Assembly (NCBI RefSeq): GCF_002733955.1
Contig: NZ_NVXQ01000007.1
Coordinates: forward strand, 492 to 64,491
Reading direction: 5' to 3'
Length of the DNA stretch: 64,000 bases
Source: Hoeflea sp.
GTDB taxonomy: Bacteria; Pseudomonadota; Alphaproteobacteria; Rhizobiales; Rhizobiaceae
A program made the position numbers and the translations under genes. Below are positions 1 to 8,499 of this stretch, piece by piece (the stretch's first letter is position 1; every line of letters starts with the position of its first letter). The notes below the pieces were generated by a model, which did not search any database, was not told where the DNA came from, and worked only from the letters and a program-made list of their open reading frames with translations.

Positions 1-393
1 ATGGGGGGCATGATTGACATCATCTACAAGGGTAGGAAGCTTCAGGGCGATGATTTCCGCACCGCAAGACAGGCCTGGGCTTTCAACGGCGTGGCCAATC
101 TGGCCGAGGAACCCTTTTTCGCGGCCCAGCAGGGCGAAACCATTGTCATTGAAACCGTAAACCGGACGGCCTGGGTTCATGCCATGCATGTCCATGGTCA
201 TCATTTCCAGATCCTCAACAGATCCGGATCTGTTGTTGATGAGGCAAAGCCATGGCGAGATACGTTTCTGATCGGGCCGGACCAGACGACCGAGATCGCT
301 TTCGTGGCCGACAATCCCGGCAAGTGGCTGTTGCATTGCCATATGCTTGAACATGCGGCAGCCGGCATGAATACCTGGTTTGAGGTTGGTTGA
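1..393 (+). CDS. Multicopper oxidase, C-terminal fragment
   Basis: This is the 3' end of a multicopper oxidase cut by the window edge. The last 130 residues form the C-terminal cupredoxin domain. They carry the copper-ligand segments HAMHVHGHHF (about residues 60-69) and HCHMLEHAAAGM (about 112-123), which supply type 1, 2 and 3 copper ligands including the Cys-His bridge. The reading frame is open at base 1, so the ATG there is probably internal. Substrate cannot be told from this fragment: laccase-like, copper-resistance (CopA) and bilirubin-oxidase-like enzymes share this ending. It is convergent with the GntR gene that follows. Confidence 0.85.
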   Translation: MGGMIDIIYKGRKLQGDDFRTARQAWAFNGVANLAEEPFFAAQQGETIVIETVNRTAWVHAMHVHGHHFQILNRSGSVVDEAKPWRDTFLIGPDQTTEIAFVADNPGKWLLHCHMLEHAAAGMNTWFEVG

Positions 394-490
394 TCCTGTT
401 TCGCTTGCAACGGAAGTTAGCGTGACCAGCGTCTCTGCGAGAACCTGTACTCATCACGGGGCGTGCTGACGCTGGGCTGTTGCGCCGCGG

Positions 491-1186
491 TCAGCTCGCC
501 AGGATCTCTGAGTAGAGCAGGGTCTGGTTGACGTGTTCGCGCATCATGGTTTCGGCGCGTTGGGCGTCGCGCTTGATGATGGCGTCGAGGATCAGCCGGT
601 GCTGGAGGTTTCCCAATCGCAGCCGCATGATCTCCTTTTGCTGGCGCTCATTGTTGTAGATGACGGTGCCGAGCTTGAGCATCGGCAGTTTTTCGAGCCG
701 GGTGAACACGAACCGGACATAGGTGTTGCCGCAATTATCCATGATGACTTCGTGAAAGCGGGTGTTCATCTCCTGGTACTCGGCGATCCTTTCCTCGGCG
801 GGGCGGTCGCTGTCGAGGATCGTGTCAATTGCATCGACGTACCCGGTGAGTTGGGCGATCACCTCGTCGCTGGCGCCGCGCTTTGCCATCACGCGTGCGC
901 CAAGGCCCTCGAGCACGCCACGGACCTCGAAGCCGTCGGCGATGTCCTCCATCTGAATGGCCTGGACGGTGAATCCGCGGCCGCTGCGCTTCTTGATCAG
1001 ACCCTCGACTTCCAGCGTCTTGAGCGCCAGCCGTGCAGGTGTGCGGGAGACATTGAGCATGGCTGCGACCTGGACTTCGCTGATCTTGTCGCCGGCCTTG
1101 AGCTTGTTGTCGATGATCATGCGGTGAAGCACCGCCAGTACCCGCTGATCAGATGTCTCCGTCACGCCTGGCTCATTCCCATCCAC
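491..1186 (-). CDS. GntR-family regulator, FCD (VanR-like) subfamily
   Basis: A 231-residue transcription regulator. An N-terminal winged helix-turn-helix (about residues 15-80, including SEVQVAAMLNVSRTPAR) is followed by an all-helical FCD effector domain whose histidines (RFHEVI, LQHRLI, MREHVN) probably bind a metal. The start is GTG at 1186, with AGGAGA five bases upstream. It diverges from the remnant aldehyde dehydrogenase and the decarboxylase/hydroxyacid dehydrogenase genes at 1867-5690, so it probably controls them. FCD regulators usually sense organic acids; the ligand is unknown. Confidence 0.85.
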   Translation of the reverse strand: MDGNEPGVTETSDQRVLAVLHRMIIDNKLKAGDKISEVQVAAMLNVSRTPARLALKTLEVEGLIKKRSGRGFTVQAIQMEDIADGFEVRGVLEGLGARVMAKRGASDEVIAQLTGYVDAIDTILDSDRPAEERIAEYQEMNTRFHEVIMDNCGNTYVRFVFTRLEKLPMLKLGTVIYNNERQQKEIMRLRLGNLQHRLILDAIIKRDAQRAETMMREHVNQTLLYSEILAS

Positions 1187-1268
1187 ATGTGTCTCCTCTT
1201 TCCGATCCCGATGAAGTGATGCATTTTTCGCGGCGCATTGCTAGTGGCGGGCCACAGCCGGCTGTTTG

Positions 1269-1338
1269 TGTATCCATAGATAGGCAAGTGGCGTTGTGCT
1301 GGAGGAAATGCCGAAAAGCGCCAGCAATTATGTATCCA
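1269..1338. promoter_or_regulatory. Repeated TGTATCCA, possible GntR operator pair
   Basis: The octamer TGTATCCA occurs at 1269-1276 and again at 1331-1338, in the region separating the GntR gene from the rightward genes. Its complement TGGATACA resembles half-sites of FCD-type GntR regulators. Only the repetition is seen; binding is inferred. Confidence 0.3.
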
Positions 1339-1408
1339 GAATGGCTTGACCAATTGAATCGCCGGTGCAACTGTCCGGGCATGCGGAAGGGGGGAGACAT
1401 TTCGGCAT

Positions 1409-1846
1409 ATGAGAGATTCGAGCAAGCTCGGTGCAGGCCAAGTTCTGGCCGAAGCGATTTGCCCGTTTGCCGGCGTGGCCGGCAGCCTCGGACTGGCGTT
1501 CATCGCAGTACGGGACGACGATAACAAGGATGCGGTCGCCAAAGGCGCGACGCCGTTCGCCGGCGGCGAAAGCGACAGCGCGATTTATCAGCCGACGGTT
1601 TTGACAAATGCGACCCAGGAGATGCGGATCTTCAAGGCGGAACCGTTTGGCCCGGTGAAAGCCATCTCTCGCTTCGGTACAGAGGACGAAGCGTTGGCGA
1701 GGGCGAACAACACCGAGCGCGAGGCGCAGATGCCATTCGGTGGCCTCAGCGGCTATGGTCGTTTTGGCGGCAGGGCGGCGATCTGCGAGCTTACCGATTT
1801 GTGCTGGATCACGATCGAAGGTCCGAACCAGCACTACCCGATCTGA
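1409..1846 (+). pseudogene. Decayed aldehyde dehydrogenase (vanillin/salicylaldehyde type)
   Basis: An open frame of 145 residues that only matches the C-terminal part of an aldehyde dehydrogenase. DAVAKGATPFAGG and MRIFKAEPFGPVKA match the region after the catalytic cysteine, and EAQMPFGGLSGYGRFGG plus LCWITI match the C-terminal end of aromatic-aldehyde dehydrogenases. About 45 residues that normally lie between these blocks are missing, and so are the cofactor domain and catalytic Cys, so it cannot be active. The first 30 or so residues match nothing I recognise. It is probably a deletion remnant of the enzyme that oxidised the aldehyde made by the decarboxylase just downstream. Confidence 0.75.
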
Positions 1847-1866
1847 TCGCGTTTCAGGAGTAGGAC

Positions 1867-3576
1867 ATGAGCCAGGACGACAGTCGCATCACGGCAGGCG
1901 GCGCCATTTTCACGAAGCTGAAGGCGCTGGGTGTGGATTATGTCTTCGCCAATTCCGGAACCGATTTTCCGCCGATTGTCGAAGGCCTGGTCGAGGCAGC
2001 GCAGAAGAACATCGAACTGCCCACGCCTATCGTCATTCCGCATGAACATGCGGCAATGGGGATGGCGATGGGGTATTACGAGATCTCCGGGCGTTGCCAG
2101 GCGGTGATGCTGCACACCAATGTCGGCCTTTCCAACGGAGCGACCGGCGCCATCAACGCGGCATGTGAACACGTGCCTGTGCTGATGATGTCCGGGCGCA
2201 CGCCGGTGACCGAGGAGACTCGCTTCGGGGCACGGACCGTTCCGATCGGCTGGGGCCAGGAAATGCGCGACCAGACCGCGCTGGTGCGCGAGGCGAGCAA
2301 ATGGGACTATGAGCTGAAGTTCCCCGAACAGATCTCGGGCGTGCTCGACCGGGCCTATGCGATTGCCAATTCGACACCGAAGGGCCCTGTCTATCTCTCG
2401 CTGCCGCGGGAGACGCTGTGCGAGGAAATTCCACGGGCGGGCACCAGTGACCCGAGCTCGATGCAGCCGGCGGGTATCGGCATCCTGGAAAAGGATATCC
2501 GGGCTGCCGCATCTGCGCTCGCTACAGCGAAACGCCCGCTGGTGATTGCCCAGCGCGGTGCCGGGGATGAAAGAAGCTATGCGCTGTTTGGCCAATGGGC
2601 CGAGGAATGGGGCATTCCGGTGTGTTCCTGGTGGGCGACGCATCTGGCGATCGATACGGATCATCCGTGTCATGTCGGAGAAAGCCCGAGTCCGTGGCTG
2701 GAAGAGGCCGACGTGGTGCTGGTGCTTGATTGTCTGGCGCCGTGGTGGCCCGACAAGCACAAGCTGCCGGATGATGCCTTTGTCATCAATATGGGCCCCG
2801 ATCCGCTGTTCAGCCGGTTCCCGATCCGCAATTTCCGCTCCAACCTGTCGATCGCCGGTGAGAGTTCGGACACGATTCCGGCGCTTGTGGCGGCGATGGC
2901 GGCGATTGGCGGAGATGAAGAGATGATTGCCGCGCGGCGGGCGCGGGTGGCGGAAAAATCCCAGGCCAACCGCGACAGGCTGGCGTCTGAAGCCGAGGCC
3001 TCGACCGCCAAGGGGATCACCAAGCAATGGGTCAGTGCCTGTCTCGGTGAAGAGCTGAAGGGCATGAAATCCACGGTCTATTCGGAGCTCGGGGTCAAGC
3101 TCGGCACACTTGAGCGCAAGGGCCACAATGCGTGGTTTCAGGAACCGCATTCGGGCGGTCTGGGATGGAGCTTTCCGGCGGCACTCGGCGGTCAGCTGGC
3201 GGATCGTGACCGGGTGATGGTGGCGACGATGGGGGACGGGTCCTACATCTTCTCCAATCCGACTGCCTGCCACCAGATTGCCGAGGCGCTGGGACTGCCG
3301 GTGCTGATCATCGTGCTCAACAACCGGGAATGGGGCGCGGTGCGCCAGTCGGTGGTGGGGACCTATCCCAATGGTTACGCAGCGCAGGCCAACGAGGTGC
3401 CGCTGACATCGCTCGACCCGACGCCGGATTTCGTGCGGGTGGCGGAGGCAAGCCGCGCCTGGGCGCGAAAGGTCGACCGGCCGGAGGATGTGCCGGGCGC
3501 CATCGCGGCGGCACTTGAGGTGATTTCGGATCGCAAACAGCACGCGCTCCTGGAAATCAGCATCCTGAAGGATTGA
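1867..3576 (+). CDS. Thiamine-pyrophosphate enzyme (2-oxoacid decarboxylase/acetolactate synthase family)
   Basis: A 569-residue TPP-dependent enzyme of the acetolactate synthase/benzoylformate decarboxylase superfamily. The catalytic glutamate is in HEHAAMGMA (Glu60). The C-terminal TPP/Mg motif runs from GDG (456-458) to NN (485-486). AGGAG precedes the ATG. It is followed four bases later by an FMN-dependent 2-hydroxyacid dehydrogenase. By analogy with mandelate degradation, the pair could oxidise a 2-hydroxyacid to a 2-oxoacid and decarboxylate it to an aldehyde. The substrate is unknown, and a carboligase role is also possible. Confidence 0.8.
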   Translation: MSQDDSRITAGGAIFTKLKALGVDYVFANSGTDFPPIVEGLVEAAQKNIELPTPIVIPHEHAAMGMAMGYYEISGRCQAVMLHTNVGLSNGATGAINAACEHVPVLMMSGRTPVTEETRFGARTVPIGWGQEMRDQTALVREASKWDYELKFPEQISGVLDRAYAIANSTPKGPVYLSLPRETLCEEIPRAGTSDPSSMQPAGIGILEKDIRAAASALATAKRPLVIAQRGAGDERSYALFGQWAEEWGIPVCSWWATHLAIDTDHPCHVGESPSPWLEEADVVLVLDCLAPWWPDKHKLPDDAFVINMGPDPLFSRFPIRNFRSNLSIAGESSDTIPALVAAMAAIGGDEEMIAARRARVAEKSQANRDRLASEAEASTAKGITKQWVSACLGEELKGMKSTVYSELGVKLGTLERKGHNAWFQEPHSGGLGWSFPAALGGQLADRDRVMVATMGDGSYIFSNPTACHQIAEALGLPVLIIVLNNREWGAVRQSVVGTYPNGYAAQANEVPLTSLDPTPDFVRVAEASRAWARKVDRPEDVPGAIAAALEVISDRKQHALLEISILKD

Positions 3577-3580
3577 ACCC

Positions 3581-4726
3581 GTGGCAGACCTGAGCGCGAC
3601 CTATCCGGCAGTCTCCGATTTGCGCCGGAAGGCACGCCGGCGTATCCCGCATTTCGCCTATGAATTCATGGATGCGGGAACCGGTCAGGATCACACATTC
3701 GCGCGCAACATCGCTGATCTGGAACGGGTGCAGCTGTCGCCGCGGGCGTTGCGAGGTCCGGTGGCGCGAGATCTGTCGACAGTGTTTCTGGGGCAGCGTT
3801 ACGATGCGCCATTCGGCATGGCGCCGGCGGGCGGGACCGGCATGATCTGGCCTGGCGGCGAGTGCATTCTGGCCGAGGTCGCGGCAACGTCAGGCGTGCC
3901 TTACACACTGGCCAGTGTTGCCACGCAGACGCCTGAAGTCATCGGGCCGATTGCGGACGGACGGGGCTGGTTCCAGTTCTACCCGATGGCCGACAAGGAG
4001 ATCCAGAAAGCCGTGCTGCGCCGTGCGCAGGAGGCGGGCTTTGAAAACCTTGTGGTGACGGTTGATGTTCCGAAGATGTCGCGGCGCGAGCGGCAGATGC
4101 GGGCCGGGTTCCAGATGCCGCCGCGGCTGACCCCGCGGATGGTGCTGCAGGCGCTGGCGAACCCGGGATGGACACGGGCGATGCTTCAGACCGGGCGCCC
4201 GGAACTTGCGACGCTGACGCCCTATTTTGCGCATGTCCCAGCTGCAGACAGGATGGCTGAAATCGGCAGGCAATTGCATCCCGAACCAGGCTGGGACGAA
4301 GTCGAGCGGATCCGAAAGGTCTGGCGCGGAAAGATCATCCTGAAAGGTATCATGCACCGTGACGATGCGGTGATGGCGCTGGACAAGGGCGCTGACGCGA
4401 TCTGGGTGTCCAACCATGGCGGGCGGCAGCTCGACGCAGCGCCGTCGGCGATATCGGTGTTGCCAGGTATCCGAGCCGCCGTGGGCAATGACGCGGCGAT
4501 CATTTTCGACAGCGGTGTCCGGTCCGGCCTCGATATTGCCCGCGCAATAGCCAGCGGGGCGGATTTTGTCATGCTCGGGCGGCCGTTTCTCTACGCGCTG
4601 GCCGCAGGTGGCAAGGACACCGTGCAGCTGTGCGTGCGCATTCTCAGCGATGAACTTGAAAACGTCATGGCGCAGGTCGGGGCACAATACCCGGCAGACT
4701 TGCCGCTGGCGCTGGTCAGGACCTGA
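3581..4726 (+). CDS. FMN-dependent alpha-hydroxy-acid dehydrogenase/oxidase
   Basis: A 381-residue TIM-barrel flavoenzyme of the lactate/glycolate/mandelate dehydrogenase family. It contains the active-site segment SNHGGRQLD (catalytic His about 279, flavin/substrate Arg about 282), the FMN-phosphate segment FDSGVRSGLDIARA, and APAGGTGM near residue 90. The start is GTG, four bases after the TPP enzyme stop, so the two are co-translated. The expected reaction is oxidation of an L-2-hydroxyacid to a 2-oxoacid, with electrons passing to quinone or oxygen. The long central loop makes membrane association possible, but no clear membrane segment is seen. Confidence 0.85.
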   Translation: MADLSATYPAVSDLRRKARRRIPHFAYEFMDAGTGQDHTFARNIADLERVQLSPRALRGPVARDLSTVFLGQRYDAPFGMAPAGGTGMIWPGGECILAEVAATSGVPYTLASVATQTPEVIGPIADGRGWFQFYPMADKEIQKAVLRRAQEAGFENLVVTVDVPKMSRRERQMRAGFQMPPRLTPRMVLQALANPGWTRAMLQTGRPELATLTPYFAHVPAADRMAEIGRQLHPEPGWDEVERIRKVWRGKIILKGIMHRDDAVMALDKGADAIWVSNHGGRQLDAAPSAISVLPGIRAAVGNDAAIIFDSGVRSGLDIARAIASGADFVMLGRPFLYALAAGGKDTVQLCVRILSDELENVMAQVGAQYPADLPLALVRT

Positions 4727-4775
4727 ACGGACAGGTTATGAGTTTGCAGGCAATCAGGTTCAAAGGGGGCACTGC

Positions 4776-5690
4776 ATGAAGATCGCTATCTTGGGCGCCG
4801 GGGCACTGGGGTCGGTGATTGGCGGGTTGATGGCCGAGCAGGGCATCGATGTGTGCCTGCTTGATGTGAACCATGCCCATATTGATGCGATCAACACGTC
4901 GGGCCTGCAGCTCGACAGCCCGGAAGGGAGCCGGCGGATCGCGATTTCCGCCATGCGGCCGGAGCAATATCCCGGCGATGTCGAACTGATCATCCTGCTG
5001 ACCAAGATCTTTCACACCGAGGCGGCCCTGGCTGCGGTGCAGCCGGTCATAGACGCTGGCGCGCGGGTGCTCACCATCCAGAACGGCCTGGGCAATGCCG
5101 AGCGGGTGGCGCGGCGGGTTCCCGAGGCGCAGATCCTGATGGGATCAACGATGATCCCGGGCGGCTATCTCGGGCCGGGCCATGTCTCGTCGGCGGCGCA
5201 AAGCTGGACCGTGTTCAAGCCGATACTGGATGCCGAGATTGCCGAGGCCGAAGCCATCGCAAAAGTGCTGGCGCCGGTAGGATTCAGGTATTCGGCCGAT
5301 GCCGAGGCGCAGATCTGGCAGAAGGCGGCGTTCAACTGCGCCATGAATGCGACCTGTGGACTGATTGGCGCGCGGGTTGCTGCGATATCAGCCGACCCTC
5401 AGGGGAAGGGGCTGGTGCGGGCGATCGCGGATGAGGTCATTGCCGTGGCGCAGGCCAAGGGAGTGGCGGTCGAGCGGGACGCGGTCTATCAGCATCTGGA
5501 TGTCGCCTTGGCCGAACACACCGCGCACAAGCCATCGATGCTGCAGGATCTGGAAGCGGGCCGCGAAACGGAAATCGAGGCACTGTGCGGCGAGGTCGCC
5601 CGGCAGGCGGCTGCGCTGAAGCTACACGCGCCGCTGAACACGGCACTGGCTACGTTGATCGGCATGAAATCACGCGCCGCTTCTGCCTGA
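4776..5690 (+). CDS. Ketopantoate reductase family protein (ApbA/PanE-like)
   Basis: A 304-residue NAD(P)-dependent reductase of the 2-dehydropantoate 2-reductase family. The N-terminal Rossmann fold begins MKIAILGAGALGS. The C-terminal helical domain has the catalytic Lys in WQKAAFN and the substrate-binding segment HKPSMLQDLEAGRETEIEAL. The frame is open further upstream, but ATG 4776 is preceded by AAGGGGG at a good distance and starts the conserved fold. Because it sits with a hydroxyacid dehydrogenase and a decarboxylase, it may reduce a 2-oxoacid in that pathway rather than make pantoate. Confidence 0.8.
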   Translation: MKIAILGAGALGSVIGGLMAEQGIDVCLLDVNHAHIDAINTSGLQLDSPEGSRRIAISAMRPEQYPGDVELIILLTKIFHTEAALAAVQPVIDAGARVLTIQNGLGNAERVARRVPEAQILMGSTMIPGGYLGPGHVSSAAQSWTVFKPILDAEIAEAEAIAKVLAPVGFRYSADAEAQIWQKAAFNCAMNATCGLIGARVAAISADPQGKGLVRAIADEVIAVAQAKGVAVERDAVYQHLDVALAEHTAHKPSMLQDLEAGRETEIEALCGEVARQAAALKLHAPLNTALATLIGMKSRAASA

Positions 5691-5860
5691 CATAAAATAT
5701 ATTCTTTCAAAGCCTTATGCGCTGTGCGTCTTCTCGATGCGCGGTTGTTATGGCGTGTGATTACGGCAACGCGTCGGCCCCCATCCACGCGAAGATCCGA
5801 GGCCATGCGTGGTTGACCCAGAATGGATGTTTACAAAAATAATATAGTATGATTTTTTAG

Positions 5861-5884
5861 AAATCGGGCAGGAGCCCTGATTTT
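5861..5884 (+). promoter_or_regulatory. Hairpin just upstream of the ytfQ ribosome binding site
   Basis: AAATCGGGC (5861-5869) and GCCCTGATTT (5874-5883) form a nine-pair stem with one bulged T and an AGGA loop, followed by a short T run. It ends directly before the GGGAGG ribosome binding site of the sugar-binding protein gene. It could protect the 5' end of the mRNA or attenuate it. The preceding 200 bases are AT-rich with a possible promoter (TTGACC at 5813), but no convincing -10 can be fixed. Confidence 0.4.
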
Positions 5885-5895
5885 GGGAGGAAAAT

Positions 5896-6858
5896 ATGAT
5901 TTCGAAGAAAGCTCTAGTTGGGGCGGGTCTACTCGCGTCCATGCTTATGATGTCGTCGAGCGCTCTGGCGCAGACCGTCGGTTTTTCGCAGATCGGATCG
6001 GAGTCCGGTTGGCGGGCGGCCGAGACCACGCTGACGCTGCAGCAGGCCAAGGAGCGCGGCATTGATCTGAAATTTGCCGATGCGCAGCAGAAGCAGGAAA
6101 ACCAGATCAAGGCGCTGCGGTCGTTCATCGCCCAGGGCGTTGACGCGATCCTGATCGCCCCGGTGGTCGCCACCGGCTGGGATTCGGTGCTGGAGGAAGC
6201 CAAGGAAGCCGAAATTCCGGTGATCCTGCTCGACCGCATGGTGGATTCATCCGATGATCTCTACCTGACAGCTGTCGGGTCCGATCTTGTGCATGAGGGC
6301 AGTGTTGCCGGCCAATGGCTGGTCGACGAACTTGGCGGCAAGGATTGCAACGTGGTCGAGCTGCAGGGCACGACCGGTTCATCGCCGGCAATCGACCGCA
6401 AGAACGGCTTCGAGCAGGCGATCGAGGGACATGCGAACATCAAGCTGATCCGCAGCCAGACCGGTGACTTCACCCGCACCAAGGGCAAGGAAGTGATGGA
6501 AAGCTTCCTCAAGGCCGAGGACGGCGGCAAGAACATCTGTGCGCTCTACGCCCATAATGACGACATGGCCGTCGGTGCGATCCAGGCGATCAAGGAAGCC
6601 GGACTGAAGCCGGGTGAAGACATCCTGGTGGTCTCGATCGATGCCGTGCCGGATATCTTTCAGGCGATGGCAGCGGGCGAAGCCAATGCAACGGTTGAGC
6701 TGACCCCGAACATGGCCGGTCCGGCATTCGACGCGCTGGCCGCCTATATGAAGGACGGCACCATGCCGCCGAAATTCATACAGACGGAGTCCAAGCTCTA
6801 CACCCAGGCCGATGATCCGCAGGCCGTGTATGAGCAGAAGAAAGATCTCGGCTACTGA
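5896..6858 (+). CDS. ytfQ: Sugar ABC transporter periplasmic binding protein, YtfQ-like
   Basis: A 320-residue periplasmic binding protein with a Sec signal peptide (residues 1-25, ending SSALA-Q). The mature protein starts TVGFSQIGSESGWRAAET and contains QKQENQIKALRSF, APVVATGWD, VELQGTTGSSPAIDRK and AHNDDMAVGAIQAIKEAG. These are nearly the same as in E. coli YtfQ, the galactofuranose-binding protein, so a furanose-form sugar is the likely ligand. GGGAGG precedes the ATG. It heads an operon with the ATPase and two permeases, separated from them by a strong hairpin at 6871-6905. Confidence 0.9.
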   Translation: MISKKALVGAGLLASMLMMSSSALAQTVGFSQIGSESGWRAAETTLTLQQAKERGIDLKFADAQQKQENQIKALRSFIAQGVDAILIAPVVATGWDSVLEEAKEAEIPVILLDRMVDSSDDLYLTAVGSDLVHEGSVAGQWLVDELGGKDCNVVELQGTTGSSPAIDRKNGFEQAIEGHANIKLIRSQTGDFTRTKGKEVMESFLKAEDGGKNICALYAHNDDMAVGAIQAIKEAGLKPGEDILVVSIDAVPDIFQAMAAGEANATVELTPNMAGPAFDALAAYMKDGTMPPKFIQTESKLYTQADDPQAVYEQKKDLGY

Positions 6859-6870
6859 GATCGATCAGTC

Positions 6871-6905
6871 AAAGGTGGCCGGGGCCCGTCTCCGGCCGCC
6901 TTTTT
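6871..6905 (+). terminator. Rho-independent terminator/attenuator between ytfQ and ytfR
   Basis: AAAGGTGGCCGG (6871-6882) pairs with CCGGCCGCCTTT (6892-6903), giving 12 pairs including one T-G wobble, with a nine-base loop and a T run ending at 6905. It lies 12 bases after the binding protein stop. A partial terminator here would give more binding protein than membrane components. Confidence 0.85.
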
Positions 6906-6972
6906 GGCTTTGGACCCGCCGTGGCATAGTCTGCACACGGGGATGAGACATTATTCAAATCGGGAGGCCCGG

Positions 6973-8499
6973 ATGCCGCAGAGCGATGCCAGCCAGCCGC
7001 TTCTTCGCGCGCGAGGTGTGCGCAAGATCTTTCCGGGCACCATTGCCCTCGACGGGGTCGATTTTTCGCTTCAGGCCGGTGAAGTGCATGCGCTTCTCGG
7101 TGAGAATGGCGCTGGAAAATCAACGCTGATCAAATGCCTGACCGGGGCCTATCGGCGCGACGACGGCGACATTCTGCTTGAGGGCGCGAGCATCGATCCG
7201 AAGGGAACGCTTGATGCTCAGGCTTATGGCATCGGCACGGTCTACCAGGAAGTCAATCTGCTGCCCAATCTGAGCGTGGCCGAAAACCTGTCGCTGGGGC
7301 ATCAGCCCACGCGGTTCGGGATGATTTCAGGACGCCGCATGAATGCCGACGCGCGCGAGGTGCTGGCGCAATATGGTCTCGACATCGACGTGACGCGCAA
7401 TCTCGACAGCTATTCGGTGGCGGTGCAGCAGGTGATTGCGATTGCCCGCGCCGTGACGCTGTCGGGCAAGGTGCTTATTCTCGATGAACCCACGGCAAGC
7501 CTCGATTCTCATGAAGTAAAGATGCTGTTCGATGTGGTTCGCTCGCTCAAACAGCGCGGGCTGGGCATCGTGTTCATTTCGCATTTCCTCGACCAGATCT
7601 TCGAGATCTCCGACCGTCTGACCGTGTTGCGCAACGGGCAGCTGGTGGGCACCGAAGTGACGGCCGAGATAGATCGGGTCAAGCTCATCAACATGATGCT
7701 GGGGCGTGAACTGGAGCAGGAGGTGCGCTCGCATGGCAAGCACCATGCCGCTGCCGGCGAGCCACGGTTGAGCTTCACCGGCTTTGGTCGCAAGGGCAGT
7801 ATCGAGCCGTTTGATCTGTCGATCCATGCAGGTGAGGTGGTTGGTGTTGCTGGGCTTCTGGGGTCAGGCCGAACCGAAACCGCGGAAGTGCTGTTCGGTG
7901 TGGCCCAGCATGACAGCGGCGAGGCCCGGCAGGACGGAACGGTCCTGTCGCTGACGAACTCACGCCAGGCGATCAGTGCCGGGTTCGGCTTCTGCCCCGA
8001 AGACCGAAAGACCGATGGCGTGATTGCCGATCTCACCGTGCGCGAGAACATCGCGCTGGCGCTGCAGGCGGGGATTGGCTGGATGCGGCGGATTCCCGAC
8101 CGGGAGCAGAAGGCGATGGCGAATGACTACATCCGCAAGCTCGACATCCGCACACCGGACGCGGAGAAGCCGGTGGGGCTGCTGTCGGGCGGCAATCAGC
8201 AGAAGGTCATGCTGGCCCGCTGGCTGGTGACAAATCCGTCGTTTCTTATTCTCGACGAGCCGACACGCGGCATCGATGTCGGCGCTCATGCCGAGATCAT
8301 CCGGCTGATCGAGGAGCTTTGCGCACAGGGCATGTCGCTCTTGGTGATTTCATCCGAGCTTGATGAGCTTGTCGCCTACAGTCACCGGGTCATCGTCGTG
8401 CGCGACCGGCAGCATGTGGCCGAGCTGGCTGGCTACGAGATCACTACGGACAACATGGTTCGCGCCATCGCGGCGCCGGAAAGGGAGGCCGTCCATTGA
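6973..8499 (+). CDS. ytfR: Sugar ABC transporter ATP-binding protein, YtfR-like
   Basis: A 508-residue protein with two fused nucleotide-binding domains. Domain 1 has Walker A GENGAGKST (about residue 50) and Walker B ILDEPTASLD, with a weak signature SVAVQQVIAIARA. Domain 2 has the degenerate Walker A GLLGSGRTE, signature LSGGNQQKVMLARW and ILDEPTRGIDVGA, as is usual for ribose/galactofuranose importers. ATG 6973 follows GGGAGG; the frame is open upstream, but that part lies in the terminator region. The gene ends overlapping the TTG start of the permease. Confidence 0.9.
   Translation: MPQSDASQPLLRARGVRKIFPGTIALDGVDFSLQAGEVHALLGENGAGKSTLIKCLTGAYRRDDGDILLEGASIDPKGTLDAQAYGIGTVYQEVNLLPNLSVAENLSLGHQPTRFGMISGRRMNADAREVLAQYGLDIDVTRNLDSYSVAVQQVIAIARAVTLSGKVLILDEPTASLDSHEVKMLFDVVRSLKQRGLGIVFISHFLDQIFEISDRLTVLRNGQLVGTEVTAEIDRVKLINMMLGRELEQEVRSHGKHHAAAGEPRLSFTGFGRKGSIEPFDLSIHAGEVVGVAGLLGSGRTETAEVLFGVAQHDSGEARQDGTVLSLTNSRQAISAGFGFCPEDRKTDGVIADLTVRENIALALQAGIGWMRRIPDREQKAMANDYIRKLDIRTPDAEKPVGLLSGGNQQKVMLARWLVTNPSFLILDEPTRGIDVGAHAEIIRLIEELCAQGMSLLVISSELDELVAYSHRVIVVRDRQHVAELAGYEITTDNMVRAIAAPEREAVH

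Noticed and set aside
1834-3543. Long 569-codon open frame on the minus strand opposite the TPP enzyme
   Set aside because: It mirrors the real gene, has no family motifs, and is low-complexity Arg/His-rich, as expected for the antisense of a GC-rich gene.
5785-5812. CCACGC/GCGTGG inverted repeat as a terminator of the ketopantoate-reductase gene
   Set aside because: The stem is only six pairs with a 16-base loop and no T run.
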